DNA from: JAUWOY01 sp034431315
GTDB taxonomy: Bacteria; Chloroflexota; Anaerolineae; VGOG01
NCBI GenBank assembly: GCA_034431315.1
Contig: DAOUDK010000128.1
Span: forward strand, 9,035-73,034
Direction: 5' to 3'
DNA length: 64,000 bases
Positions 44,001 to 51,319 of this stretch are shown here, piece by piece; positions within the stretch are counted from its first letter, which is position 1, and every line of letters starts with the position of its first letter. Under the pieces are notes generated by a model that saw only the letters and a program-made list of their open reading frames with translations, had not been told where the DNA came from and did not search any database. A program made the position numbers and the translations under genes.

Positions 44001-45767
44001 CTCTACGCCCTGTTCGGCGGCGAAGGGATCCCTCGCCTCTATCGTTCAACAGATAGAGGCGACAACTGGCAGGTTCTTGAAGAGGACACACCAATCAGCG
44101 CCTTTGCTCTCCTTCCGAATGGGGACCTGCTGCTGGGCGCCGTTTATGGAAGCGTTGATGGCCTGAGCGCCGAGGGGCTGATCTGGGAGGACTTGCAGGT
44201 GGAGTTGGACGGCCTGAACGTCTACGACCTGGCCATCTCGCCAGGCTATGTTCAGGATCAGACTGTTTACGCCGCCACGTCCACGGCCGGGGTCTTCGTC
44301 TCCCACGACGGGGGTCGAAGTTGGCAGGAGACGGGCTTCCGAGGCCGGACGGGCTTCGACCCCCTTCACCTGGCCGTCTCGCCTGACTACGCTGGGGATC
44401 AGACCCTCTTCGCTGCCTCGAACAGTGGCGTATACCGATGGATCGGCGGCCACTGGCAGGAGCTACAAAGAGGGTTGGGCAATCTCTTCCCCGCTTCCGC
44501 TCTGGCCATCTCGCCGAACTTCCCCCGCGACAGCACCCTTTTCATCGGTGGAGACTACCGCCGCCCTCAGGTCTTCATCTCCACTGACCGAGGAGAAAGC
44601 TGGACATCGGCGAGCCAGGGGCTGCCCGAAGCTGGGGTAGCGAGCCTGGTTGTTTCACCAAACTACGCCGAAGATCGCACTACTTACGCCTGGTTCCAGT
44701 ATCAGGGGCTGTATCGCACTACCAACGGCGGCCAAAGCTGGGAGCAAGTCAAGAAAGAAGAGGATTGGTACGTCCAGTCAATGGCCCTCTCGCCGGAGTT
44801 CGCCGCCGACGTCCATCGGCTCGCCGATGGCTCCCTCTTCGTCGGCGCGATGTACGGCAACCTGCACCGCTCCGACGACGGCGGCTTCACCTGGCAGTCG
44901 CTGGGCGGCGGCCTCCCACCGGGCACTGTCTGGGTCAAGGCCCTGGCCGTATCGCCGCAATTCGCACGGGACGGCACGCTTTTCGCCGGCCTCGACCGGG
45001 GGATCTACAAGTCCACCGACGGGGGCCACTCCTGGCAGGCGGTCAATACCGGCCTTCCCCGTCGGCCCGACGGCGAGTTGGCGGGGGTGCTGGCGCTGGC
45101 CCTCTCGCCGGATTATGCCGCCGACGTCCATCGGCTCGCCGATGGCTCCCTCTTCGCCGCCCTGGTCGAGCACGGCGTATACAAGTCCACCGACGGCGGA
45201 GCCAGTTGGTATCCGCCCACCTGGGGGACGCCGCCGCCCACACCTCTGCCAAGCCCTACGCCCACCCGTCCAGCGGCTACGGCTACGCCCTGCGCCGTGA
45301 CGCCCGTTCGCTTCGCTGCGATATGGGCCGACAGACGGGATCGCCTCGGTTGCCCGTTGGAAGCGGAACGAGAGGTCATTCTGGCTGAAGAGGCTTTCGA
45401 GCGAGGCAGGATGTTCTGGCGGGGAGACAGCGGGGAGATCTACGTCCTCCACGACGATCACACCTGGCAGGCTTTCGCCGACACCTGGCAGGAAGGTCAG
45501 CCCCAGGACGATCCCGATCTGACCGCGCCGCCGGGTCTGTTCCAGCCCAAACGAGGCTTTGGCAAGGTGTGGCGGGAGGAGCTGGGCGGCCCGGCTAGCC
45601 AGATCGGTTGGGCCAGGGAGGAGGAACGGGGGGGCACGGGCGTGGTGCAGGCATTTAGCGGCGGCACCATCCTTTGGAGCAACCTCCCTTCGACAGGCTC
45701 AGGACATCGCGGCACAGCTTACATCCTCTACGCTGATGGCAGTTGGGAGCAGCACGCCCAGCGCTGA
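41067..45767 (+). CDS. Giant beta-propeller surface lipoprotein
   Basis: A 1566-residue lipoprotein: signal with lipobox LSAC (Cys about 19), a Pro/Thr-rich linker, a YVTN/NHL-type beta-propeller region (about 90-700; repeats like LAVDETADRLYVG), then BNR/sortilin-like repeats (about 715-1385; ALSPDYAADHTLF, YKSTDGGRSW), a second Pro/Thr linker and a C-terminal LGFP-like region (DRLGCPLEAEREV ... GTILWSN). Probably a surface binding or adhesion protein. Three micro-insertions are read in frame: CCTGAGC repeats at 43577 (PEPVEGS) and 45686 (LPSTGSGHRG), and two copies of a palindromic stretch (VHRLADGS) at 44806 and 45118. Confidence 0.85.
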   Translation: MKAKVILWGLLLLTLLSACGRPEETTPTPSPLPPTPTPTTTEVTPTPSPVVPTATEEATPTPPPATPTATEEATPTPQPTSTPEGIWPKVVARLELGVPAGNGYYPRAIAINATTGRIYVRNERSDSEEYGNVSVIAGETNEIIATIPVGRSGWDYGEVAVDETANRVYVVSRGDKTLTVIGGDTHQVLATIEDVEAVAVDGAGGHLYVADGESVRLLNAGDYHELRSTNLLPASAVVALTLNLPADRLYLARSSPNALDIFTASALERVTSIPLKGRVQDLAINTVANRLYVALSGNENDEILTFDGSSGDAIASLVAGEHYQINVLAVDETADRLYVGRTMWQEPGVLVVNGATGQIVDQIGPASGVEGIALDPQRKKLYLSLTYENRVAVIDTERKATVALVPTAIEVVDAAVDPSAQRLYVTDSADRLHVFDSSNYEELALVPGRGPLAVDDIRHRIYVGDPDGQGIQIIDGQTNHAVGLIPQTGKPVVNPKTNELYIVESGIYIADPDAQSVVGKIDSTFPRPGGFPPNPAAVDLAIDPQLNLLYGVISNGVPGSNSGSYLQVYDGVTHTPVFTDTELSVVSIDVDPTAGRAYVTRSHHSYSSLKVLAEGGHWVARLEGIVGNLRVDPRKGLLYLTSGWDKGSRLLVVDGEKADLLADVPLDGEYALRALDPLAGRLYLIGQGGTVLVMAESGGAPPAPVELRPTKLPASPIQRIVVSPDYDRDQTLLALVENKLYKSEDAGESWMLISGGLPSGQDMVSVAFSPHYASDQTLLAGLSTWDIGSGVYKSTDGGRSWRLSSRGLSDLLVQEVAFAADGTAFARTLRHGLFKQGPEPVEGSTDAGKHWTALEELRTDRPTNRRAAALAISPDYAADHTLFWSLVEMDRYVVLKSQANKWEDGQSWEEVLDRTAQLLAISPDYAHDRTVYAVLSGAGLMRSTDGGETWQAANSGLVYEDVALSDLVLSPSFAEDKTLYALFGGEGIPRLYRSTDRGDNWQVLEEDTPISAFALLPNGDLLLGAVYGSVDGLSAEGLIWEDLQVELDGLNVYDLAISPGYVQDQTVYAATSTAGVFVSHDGGRSWQETGFRGRTGFDPLHLAVSPDYAGDQTLFAASNSGVYRWIGGHWQELQRGLGNLFPASALAISPNFPRDSTLFIGGDYRRPQVFISTDRGESWTSASQGLPEAGVASLVVSPNYAEDRTTYAWFQYQGLYRTTNGGQSWEQVKKEEDWYVQSMALSPEFAADVHRLADGSLFVGAMYGNLHRSDDGGFTWQSLGGGLPPGTVWVKALAVSPQFARDGTLFAGLDRGIYKSTDGGHSWQAVNTGLPRRPDGELAGVLALALSPDYAADVHRLADGSLFAALVEHGVYKSTDGGASWYPPTWGTPPPTPLPSPTPTRPAATATPCAVTPVRFAAIWADRRDRLGCPLEAEREVILAEEAFERGRMFWRGDSGEIYVLHDDHTWQAFADTWQEGQPQDDPDLTAPPGLFQPKRGFGKVWREELGGPASQIGWAREEERGGTGVVQAFSGGTILWSNLPSTGSGHRGTAYILYADGSWEQHAQR
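43577..43595. repeat. Dispersed repeat TCCTGAGCCTGTCGAAGGG in coding sequence
   Basis: An exact copy of the intergenic repeat at 4013, read in frame as GPEPVEGS inside a BNR repeat of the giant lipoprotein where sister repeats have no such residues. Confidence 0.9.
44806..45164. repeat. Two copies of a 40-bp block with an 18-bp palindrome
   Basis: Identical stretches at about 44806-44845 and 45118-45157 each contain CCATCGGCTCGCCGATGG. Both interrupt a BNR repeat in frame: sister repeats read FAAD-GTLF, these read AADVHRLADGSLF. Confidence 0.85.
45686..45704. repeat. Inverted copy of the CCTGAGC repeat in coding sequence
   Basis: CCCTTCGACAGGCTCAGGA, the reverse complement of the 4013 repeat, read as PSTGSG near the C-terminus of the giant lipoprotein. 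Confidence 0.9.
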
Positions 45768-45860
45768 AGCACTGGGCCTCGGCCTGAGGACTTCGGCTGA
45801 GCTCAGTCGAAACCCTCGGCCGAACGGCTGAAAGGACAAAGCCCTGCGGGCTCAGATTCA

Positions 45861-45885
45861 GCCCCCGAAGGGGGCTTTGCTCTTT
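45861..45885 (+). terminator. Terminator after the giant lipoprotein gene
   Basis: GCCCCC-GAA-GGGGGC followed by TTTGCTCTTT; an outer AAAGCCC/GGGCTTT pairing extends it. Confidence 0.85.
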
Positions 45886-46182
45886 CCAGCGTTGAGCTTT
45901 AGCTCGGCGCTGAGCGGCAGGGCCAAGAAAGTAAAGGCCGGTGACGTGAAAGTAAGCGTCCCCCCCCAGGGCATATGCGTCAACTTAAGGGTGATGTCGT
46001 GCTTACGGGGGCGCTGCCCGGTGGAATTGGAGAGAACTCTCCTTGCCAAAATAACGGTTTGCGTGTATAATTAGTATGCTGCAATGAAGGCCTAACCTCT
46101 TGGATAGGCATGACCTTGGGAGGTGCGAAGAGCGACAAATCGGGCACCGTTGCGGAGGCGAGGCCCGAAAAGGAGATAAAAT
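45886..46182 (+). promoter_or_regulatory. Promoter and structured leader of the zinc-ribbon gene
   Basis: TTGCCA (46043-46048), 17 bases, TATAAT (46066-46071) is a near-consensus promoter. The predicted RNA starts near 46079 and has about 100 untranslated bases with GCCTA/TAGGC and CGGGC/GCCCG stems and an ACCTC/GAGGT pairing that could compete with the first stem. I could not match it to a known riboswitch. The part before the promoter (45886-46040) shows nothing recognisable. Confidence 0.65.
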
Positions 46183-46425
46183 ATGGCCAACGAAGAGAGC
46201 GATCATTTAAAGCTGGAATCCCAGGACGACATCGCCTACCTCATCGGGAAAAGGAGTCCTGAGGAACAAGAAAAGCAAATCAAGATGCCGAAACATAGCC
46301 TCCGATGCCTGTCGTGCGGCAGGTTCGTCCCCATCGGTGCAACCCACTGTCAAGAGTGCGGAGCGGAACTGACCTGGCCCGGGGTTAAAATGACGGGCGT
46401 TGTGTTCAAAGCGACTGTCATCTGA
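46183..46425 (+). CDS. Small zinc-ribbon protein, function unknown
   Basis: An 80-residue protein: a charged helical N-terminal half (SQDDIAYLIGKRSPEEQEKQIK) and a C-terminal treble-clef or zinc ribbon with CLSC (42, 45) and CQEC (56, 59). The start has AAAGGAG upstream. It has its own strong promoter and structured leader and is followed by a hairpin terminator at 46527-46571, then the TldD-like gene. Unrecognised; a zinc-bound adaptor is the simplest reading. Confidence 0.72.
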   Translation: MANEESDHLKLESQDDIAYLIGKRSPEEQEKQIKMPKHSLRCLSCGRFVPIGATHCQECGAELTWPGVKMTGVVFKATVI

Positions 46426-46526
46426 AATATGCACTTGCAGCGAGGCTTTTCGGTCCGTACTGATCACATCGTTATACGCAAACGAAAGGATCTGATCAGG
46501 AACACCGGTTCTCTAGAATCGGCCCC

Positions 46527-46571
46527 ATCCGTCCGGATCTGAGAACTGGGGTTCTCGGTACGTGGACGGAT
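46527..46571 (+). terminator. Two-stage hairpin before the TldD-like gene
   Basis: ATCCGTCC (46527-46534) pairs with GGACGGAT (46564-46571), enclosing GAGAAC-TGGG-GTTCTC; TTCTTTAC follows. It could terminate the zinc-ribbon transcript or act as a leader hairpin for tldD. Confidence 0.65.
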
Positions 46572-46599
46572 TCTTTACAGTTAGATGGAGGAGAGGAAA

Positions 46600-48615
46600 A
46601 TGGTGAAGAAGGAGAAGGAAACCAAGCATCTGGCCGAGGAGAGGGAAGAAAAGCAAGAGGAAATGGTTCGCGACGAATACTGGCAACTGACAGAAGACTT
46701 CGTACAGATCGTCAAACGAGCAGAGCAGAGCTACCAGGAGAAATCACCGGGACGGGAGATAGACTTTGTTTCGCTCTTCATGGGCTCCCGTTCGGGCATC
46801 ATCTGCACCGCTGATAAAGAGGGCATTCCGCAGATAATCGTCACTGGCGAGGAAACGGATAACCAGGGAAGGCAGAGGACCCAACGCTTCTTCATCGGAT
46901 TGCAGGCGGGAGTGTCCACCAAGGACAAGGCTTTCCCCACCGTCAACCTGGCCAAAGACGAGACCACCGTCAAGGAGTTCGAGGTCTCTAGCCAGGGGCA
47001 CAACCTGGTCAAGCAGGCTATCGAACGGGCCAAGAAGAGAGGGGAGAAAATCCAGCGCAAGATTGATGAGGAGAATTACGAGTGGTTCCCCTTCTACCAC
47101 GTCGAGGGCCAGACGGTGTCTATCAACGAGGATGTGGAGCCCAAGGTCAACCTGGACCTGGTGGTCAGCCTGGTGGCCTCCGGGCGTCAAGTGATCAAGA
47201 ACGAACTGGGGGCCAAGGTAGACGAGATCAGGGTCAATTTCGTCAAATGGACCGAGAACTTCGAGTACGCCGACACCGACGGCGCTCATATCGACCACGT
47301 CATCCCCCGCCTGGGCTTCACCATCTGGGTCAGGACCAAGGACGGCTGCGAGGCCTTCGGGGCCATCCGCGGGGCGATGGGGGGCATGGAGATCCTGGGC
47401 CGCTATGGAGACGTTAAGCGCCAGGAGGGCGAATCTGACACCGACTATTATCTGCGGGTGGTGACAGAGCTGGCCAAGGAGGTCTCCAAGGAAGCCATGG
47501 ACCTGGACCGGGCCCAGAGGGCCTCGATCCTGGGAACCGAATGCCCGGTGATCCTCTCTCCCCAGGTGACTGGCGCCCTGGTACACGAGGTCTACGGGCA
47601 CACCAGCGAGGGGGACATCATCTGCGCCAATCGGCGCTCCAAGACGGCCCAACTGATCCTTAAAAGCCGCATCGGTGCCCAGGTCAGCGATTATCCCAAC
47701 TTCACCGTCATTGACACCGGTGCAGCCGATCTCAAGCTAGGCAAGCGAGGGATCAAGCATGCCTTCGGTGCACTCATCGTGGACGAGCAGGGCTGCCCGG
47801 CCAAGGAGACCAGGCTCATCGAGCGGGGCATCCAGGTCAACGTGCTGAACGACCGCTACACCTTCAATGAGATCGTAGATGGCCTCAAAGAAGAGATCGT
47901 CGAGGGGATGAAGAAGCACGGACTCACAGGCAACGTGCGGCGCGAGAAGTATGACATGCCTCCTCAGGTGCGGATAACCAACGCCTATCTTCTGCCCGAC
48001 GAGAAAGGGCCCCGCTCCCTGGAGGAGATGGCGGCCAAGATCCCCAGGAACAAGAAAGGGGTCTACATCAAAACCTGCAAGGGGGCTTGGATCTCCCCTG
48101 ACGATGGCGCCTTCGTCATCAAGGGTAACCTTTGCTATCTCATCGAGAACGGCCAGGTGACCGACAAGCCGATCAAAGAGGTGAAGATGGCGGGCAACGT
48201 GGCCAAGTTCGTGGACAAGATCAAAGCTGTAGGGTCAAGCGAGACCATCGACCGCACTTTCACCGGTTTTTGCGGAAAGGCTGATCAATGGGTGCCCGTA
48301 GAGGGTGGGGGGCCGCTGGTGTACATCGAGGACGCCAAACTGGGCGGGGGGCGCTACCGGCCCTGGAGCGAGCTGGTGGAGGAATACCACCGCCAGCACG
48401 ACCAGGTGCTCAAGGGGCAGCGGGACGAAGAGGGGATCTATCTTCCCGAGTTCGCCACGGAGATGGGCGAGGGCATCTCACAGGCCAAGGTTTGTCTGCT
48501 GACGACGACCCTGCCCGGCCGGCAGGAAGGCGATTGGATCATGGGGCGACGTGACCGCGCCGACTTCATCCTTCGCGGTGGCGAGCTGGTAGAGAGGGGC
48601 GATTGGTTTGAGTGA
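46600..48615 (+). CDS. TldD-like metalloprotease, extended form
   Basis: The protein (671 residues from the ATG at 46600, which has GGAGGAG upstream) carries the TldD/PmbA zinc motif HEVYGHTSEGD (HExxxH, first His about residue 329), followed by the conserved GTKRGIKH-like and glycine-rich C-terminal segments. TldD with TldE degrades leader peptides and is used in maturing some peptide natural products and CcdA. Ordinary TldD is about 480 residues; this one has a charged coiled-coil N-terminus (1-40) and a longer N-terminal domain. No TldE/PmbA partner is adjacent. Instead an overlapping helical-protein gene follows, which may be its partner. Confidence 0.82.
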   Translation: MVKKEKETKHLAEEREEKQEEMVRDEYWQLTEDFVQIVKRAEQSYQEKSPGREIDFVSLFMGSRSGIICTADKEGIPQIIVTGEETDNQGRQRTQRFFIGLQAGVSTKDKAFPTVNLAKDETTVKEFEVSSQGHNLVKQAIERAKKRGEKIQRKIDEENYEWFPFYHVEGQTVSINEDVEPKVNLDLVVSLVASGRQVIKNELGAKVDEIRVNFVKWTENFEYADTDGAHIDHVIPRLGFTIWVRTKDGCEAFGAIRGAMGGMEILGRYGDVKRQEGESDTDYYLRVVTELAKEVSKEAMDLDRAQRASILGTECPVILSPQVTGALVHEVYGHTSEGDIICANRRSKTAQLILKSRIGAQVSDYPNFTVIDTGAADLKLGKRGIKHAFGALIVDEQGCPAKETRLIERGIQVNVLNDRYTFNEIVDGLKEEIVEGMKKHGLTGNVRREKYDMPPQVRITNAYLLPDEKGPRSLEEMAAKIPRNKKGVYIKTCKGAWISPDDGAFVIKGNLCYLIENGQVTDKPIKEVKMAGNVAKFVDKIKAVGSSETIDRTFTGFCGKADQWVPVEGGGPLVYIEDAKLGGGRYRPWSELVEEYHRQHDQVLKGQRDEEGIYLPEFATEMGEGISQAKVCLLTTTLPGRQEGDWIMGRRDRADFILRGGELVERGDWFE

Positions 48616-49564
48616 CAGAGGCAAGATGAAAGAGGAAAGGGAAGAGAAGAGGAAAGAAGCCTATCAGCAAGTCGTAAAGCGAGAGCGTAAGCGATTCCAG
48701 CGTGCTCTTGAAGCCGCTATTAAGGAGTTGCTCTCTCGAAAGTATGAGGCTGGCGAGGAGTACAAGGAGTACGAAAGGTACGTCGAGACCTGTCAGCGGA
48801 TTGAGAGCAGCCTGACTCTATGGGAACCGGTGGCGGAAGAACTCTTCCCCCTCTTTGTTCAGACAAAAGGGCGGAGCAATTGGGAGATGTACCTGACGGG
48901 CTTGCGCCAGCTTCACCGCCGTTTCCCCGATTCTCACCTCTTCCGGGCCACGCTATCCATCTACAAGCTCGAAGACCTCAAGGAGAAGCTGGCAGCCTTC
49001 TCCAGGCGCTGGCTGGACTTCCTGCACGGGGCCGACGAAGCCCTGCGCCAGGTGGACAGGTACCTGGGGAATCTGGCCAAAGCGCAGGAAATCATGGCAA
49101 GCTACGGCAACGAAAACGAGGATCTGGCCCGGCTCTACGCCTCCCTCAAGACTTGGGAGAAAGAGGAGGATTTCGAGAAACTTTTCGACCACCTGCGCCA
49201 GTTTTTAGACATCGGCATCGAGGTCTTTGTCCTTGGCCCCATCCAGCTTTACCTCATGCTCAGCCGCGATGCCTTCCTCCTCATCTTCAAGGCCCTGACA
49301 GTGGACAAGTTGAGCAAACTCGAGGAGAAGCGGGAGGGGAAGTACGATGATTTGATGGCCCTGCACGACTTCGTCTACGGCCTGGTTCGCGATTCGCTAA
49401 CGCGTCAGGCGATGCAGGAGGTTTTGGAAGCGACGATGGAGGAATACATCAAAGATTTGAAGGAGGAGCACACGAAGCTCCGCCGGCAGGTCCCGGGCAA
49501 GGAACGGAAGCGCCGCTTCGTCCAGTACTTCGAGGAAGGAACCCTTTTTAAGAAAGCCCAATAG
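48608..49564 (+). CDS. All-helical charged protein coupled to the TldD-like gene, unknown
   Basis: A 318-residue soluble protein, almost entirely helical, with coiled-coil stretches at both ends (KMKEEREEKRKEAYQQVVKR; EEYIKDLKEEHTKLRRQ) and no recognised motif. The TTG start at 48608 overlaps the TldD stop by eight bases; an ATG at 48626 preceded by GAGG is the alternative. Overlap implies coupled translation and a joint function with the TldD-like protease. A terminator follows. Confidence 0.7.
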   Translation: MSDRGKMKEEREEKRKEAYQQVVKRERKRFQRALEAAIKELLSRKYEAGEEYKEYERYVETCQRIESSLTLWEPVAEELFPLFVQTKGRSNWEMYLTGLRQLHRRFPDSHLFRATLSIYKLEDLKEKLAAFSRRWLDFLHGADEALRQVDRYLGNLAKAQEIMASYGNENEDLARLYASLKTWEKEEDFEKLFDHLRQFLDIGIEVFVLGPIQLYLMLSRDAFLLIFKALTVDKLSKLEEKREGKYDDLMALHDFVYGLVRDSLTRQAMQEVLEATMEEYIKDLKEEHTKLRRQVPGKERKRRFVQYFEEGTLFKKAQ

Positions 49565-49589
49565 GACATCTTTATTGGTGAGCAAGAAT

Positions 49590-49624
49590 CCCTTCGCCCC
49601 CTAAGAGAGGTGGAAGGGGTTTTT
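49590..49624 (+). terminator. Terminator after the helical-protein gene
   Basis: CCCTTC facing GAAGGG with partial inner pairing, followed by GTTTTTGG. Confidence 0.75.
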
Positions 49625-49671
49625 GGTTTCTCCTTGCGGCGACGATGGAAAGAGAGCGTAATGGGGCCGAG

Positions 49672-50091
49672 ATGAAAGGCACCTATGCTTTGGTTTTGCA
49701 GTTGGAACGTCAAGCGGAGATCGCCATCGGCAAGCTGGGCACGTTCACCTTTCCCACTGGCTACTACCTCTACCTGGGCAGTGCCCTGGGCCCCGGAGGC
49801 TTGGAGGCCCGCCTGTCCCGCCACCGCCGCCGTGACAAGAAGCTCCGCTGGCACATAGACTACCTGCTGGAGTACGCCCAACTGGTAGAGGTCTGGAGCG
49901 CCGCCTCGACGGCCAGATTGGAGTGCCTCTGGGCTCAGGCGGCGCGGGGGCTCCCCGGCGGCGAGATACCCGTTCCTGGCTTCGGTTCCTCCGACTGCCG
50001 CTGCCCTTCACACCTGATCCGCCTGCTCAGAAAACCATCCTATGAGGAATTCACCGCCAGGCTTCTGATGGTCAATGTGCGCAATAGTTAG
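49672..50091 (+). CDS. DUF123 / GIY-YIG-like (Uri family) protein
   Basis: The protein (139 residues) begins MKGTYALVLQLERQ and has KLGTFTFPTGYYLYLGSALGPGGLEARLSRH, the signature of the DUF123 group in the GIY-YIG nuclease superfamily (TFP...GYYLYLGSA is the modified GIY-YIG strand pair), then LRWHIDYLL and a C-terminal FGSSDCRCPSHL. Members are predicted endonucleases. An in-frame ATG at 49645 adds nine residues with no better ribosome site; family proteins begin at MKGTY. Confidence 0.82.
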   Translation: MKGTYALVLQLERQAEIAIGKLGTFTFPTGYYLYLGSALGPGGLEARLSRHRRRDKKLRWHIDYLLEYAQLVEVWSAASTARLECLWAQAARGLPGGEIPVPGFGSSDCRCPSHLIRLLRKPSYEEFTARLLMVNVRNS

Positions 50092-50102
50092 GAGGGAAAC
50101 GA

Positions 50103-50984
50103 TTGAGTAGCTACACAGATAACCGAACAGAGCAGCTATGGCGAAAGGAGATCGTCCGCGTCGGTCGCCTTCTTCACGAGAAGGGATATGTAGCCGCCAC
50201 CGACGGCAACGTCTCGGTGCGTCTGAGCAAGAACCGTGTCCTGTCCACTCCCAGCGGCTTCAGCAAAGGCTTCCTCACCCCTGAGCAGTTGGTCGTAACC
50301 GACCTGGAGGGCAAGAGGGTTCCCTCTTATGAACCTGCCAGCCGTGACCCTTCGGGCAGAGCCCTTCGACTAGGCTCAGGACAGGCCTCAGGGCGAAGCC
50401 TGAAGCCGACCTCGGAGCTATTGATGCACCTGGAGGCATATCGGCAGCGGCCCGACGTCGTTTCTGTCATCCACGCCCATCCCCCCATTTGCGTCGCCCT
50501 GAGCATTGCTGGCATCTCCCTGGCCAGGTGCCTCCTGCCCGAAGTGGTCGTCACCCTGGGCCTGATCCCCACCGCCGAATACGCCACTCCCTCCAGCGCC
50601 GAGGGGCCCGGGGCGATCAGGGATCTCATCGCCAACCACGATGCCCTTATCATCCAACGGCACGGCACGTTGACCGTGGGCCAGGATCCTTTCGATGCTT
50701 ACCTCAAGCTGGAGAAGGTGGAACACCTGGCCAACGTCACCCTGATCCTGCGCCAGTTGGGCCGCGAGATCCCTTTGCCTCCCGCCGAAGTCGCCAAGCT
50801 GCTGCGGATGAGGAGAGAGAAAGGGCTGGCCAGGGAGGGAGAGGAAGCGGACTTCTGCGCCAGTTGTGGGGTCTGTGACGTGGCCGTTGGTCGCTCCCCT
50901 TCCGGGCCTACCCCTGAGTCCAACGAGGAAGAACTGGTGAGACTGGTCACTCGCGAGGTATTGAAGGAATTGGGTAAACTGTGA
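50103..50984 (+). CDS. Class II aldolase/adducin family protein
   Basis: The 293-residue protein has the class II sugar-phosphate aldolase fold: GYVAATDGNVSVRL, TPSGFSKGFL, the zinc-binding VIHAHPPICVALS and QRHGTLTVGQD. Members split fuculose- or rhamnulose-1-phosphate or epimerise ribulose-5-phosphate. The TTG start at 50103 follows AGGAGGGAAACG. About 25 residues (DPSGRALRLGSGQASGRSLK) between LEGKRV and PTSELLMHLEA come from an inserted copy of the CCTGAGC repeat (50348-50405). The C-terminal 60 residues add a CASCGVC pair not typical of the core family. Confidence 0.86.
   Translation: MSSYTDNRTEQLWRKEIVRVGRLLHEKGYVAATDGNVSVRLSKNRVLSTPSGFSKGFLTPEQLVVTDLEGKRVPSYEPASRDPSGRALRLGSGQASGRSLKPTSELLMHLEAYRQRPDVVSVIHAHPPICVALSIAGISLARCLLPEVVVTLGLIPTAEYATPSSAEGPGAIRDLIANHDALIIQRHGTLTVGQDPFDAYLKLEKVEHLANVTLILRQLGREIPLPPAEVAKLLRMRREKGLAREGEEADFCASCGVCDVAVGRSPSGPTPESNEEELVRLVTREVLKELGKL
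50348..50405. repeat. CCTGAGC repeat composite inserted in the aldolase gene
   Basis: CCCTTCGACTAGGCTCAGGA (50362-50381) is the 4013 repeat inverted with one extra base; flanking CCCTTCGGGC and CCTCAGGGCGAAG make a longer compound palindrome, read in frame. Confidence 0.88.
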
Positions 50985-51014
50985 GCTTGACCATTCTCGC
51001 TTTTTCGAGTAGAA
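50985..51014 (+). promoter_or_regulatory. Promoter of tRNA-Glu
   Basis: TTGACC, 17 bases, TAGAAT, ending about 17 bases before the tRNA 5' end. It begins directly at the end of the aldolase gene. Confidence 0.75.
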
Positions 51015-51030
51015 TAAGAGCAGTTCAGAT

Positions 51031-51103
51031 GCCCCCATCGTCTAGAGGCCTAGGACACCACCCTTTCAAGGTGGCGACAGGGATTCGAATTCCCTTGGGG
51101 GTA
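51031..51103 (+). tRNA. tRNA-Glu (anticodon TTC)
   Basis: A full cloverleaf: acceptor GCCCCCA with TGGGGGT, anticodon arm CCACC-CTTTCAA-GGTGG with TTC in the loop, T arm AGGGA-TTCGAAT-TCCCT, discriminator A at 51103. CCA is not encoded completely (ACC follows). The 3' part and the bases after it recur in decayed form at 53265-53385. Confidence 0.96.
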
Positions 51104-51109
51104 CCTTTC

Positions 51110-51319
51110 ATGGCATTGACGGCAGAGGAGAAGATGATCTTCTTCGAGATTTACAGCTCAGGCGTTAGTCGTTACCTCCTCGCATATTTCCCCAAAGAAC
51201 TGTGTCTAGCAAAGCGGAATTCTTTAAGGTTTCGACCCTCGACGCCCCCCCCGCCTGTGATATTGTTTGTGCAAATGGCCTGTACCTTACACACATCGAA
51301 GCATCTGACAGTGGGTTAA
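51110..51319 (+). other. Possible small ORF directly after tRNA-Glu
   Basis: An open frame of 69 codons begins MALTAEEKMIFFEIYSSG. Only its first 20 codons matter: they are echoed at 53328 (MVLSEERKIVFEIYRAGA) downstream of the tRNA-like remnant. No ribosome site is evident and the later part looks non-coding, so this is more likely a piece of a former gene or integration site than a working gene. Confidence 0.35.

Noticed and set aside
46079..46182. Known riboswitch classes (cobalamin, glycine, guanidine, TPP) for the leader
   Set aside because: None of the conserved core motifs could be found.
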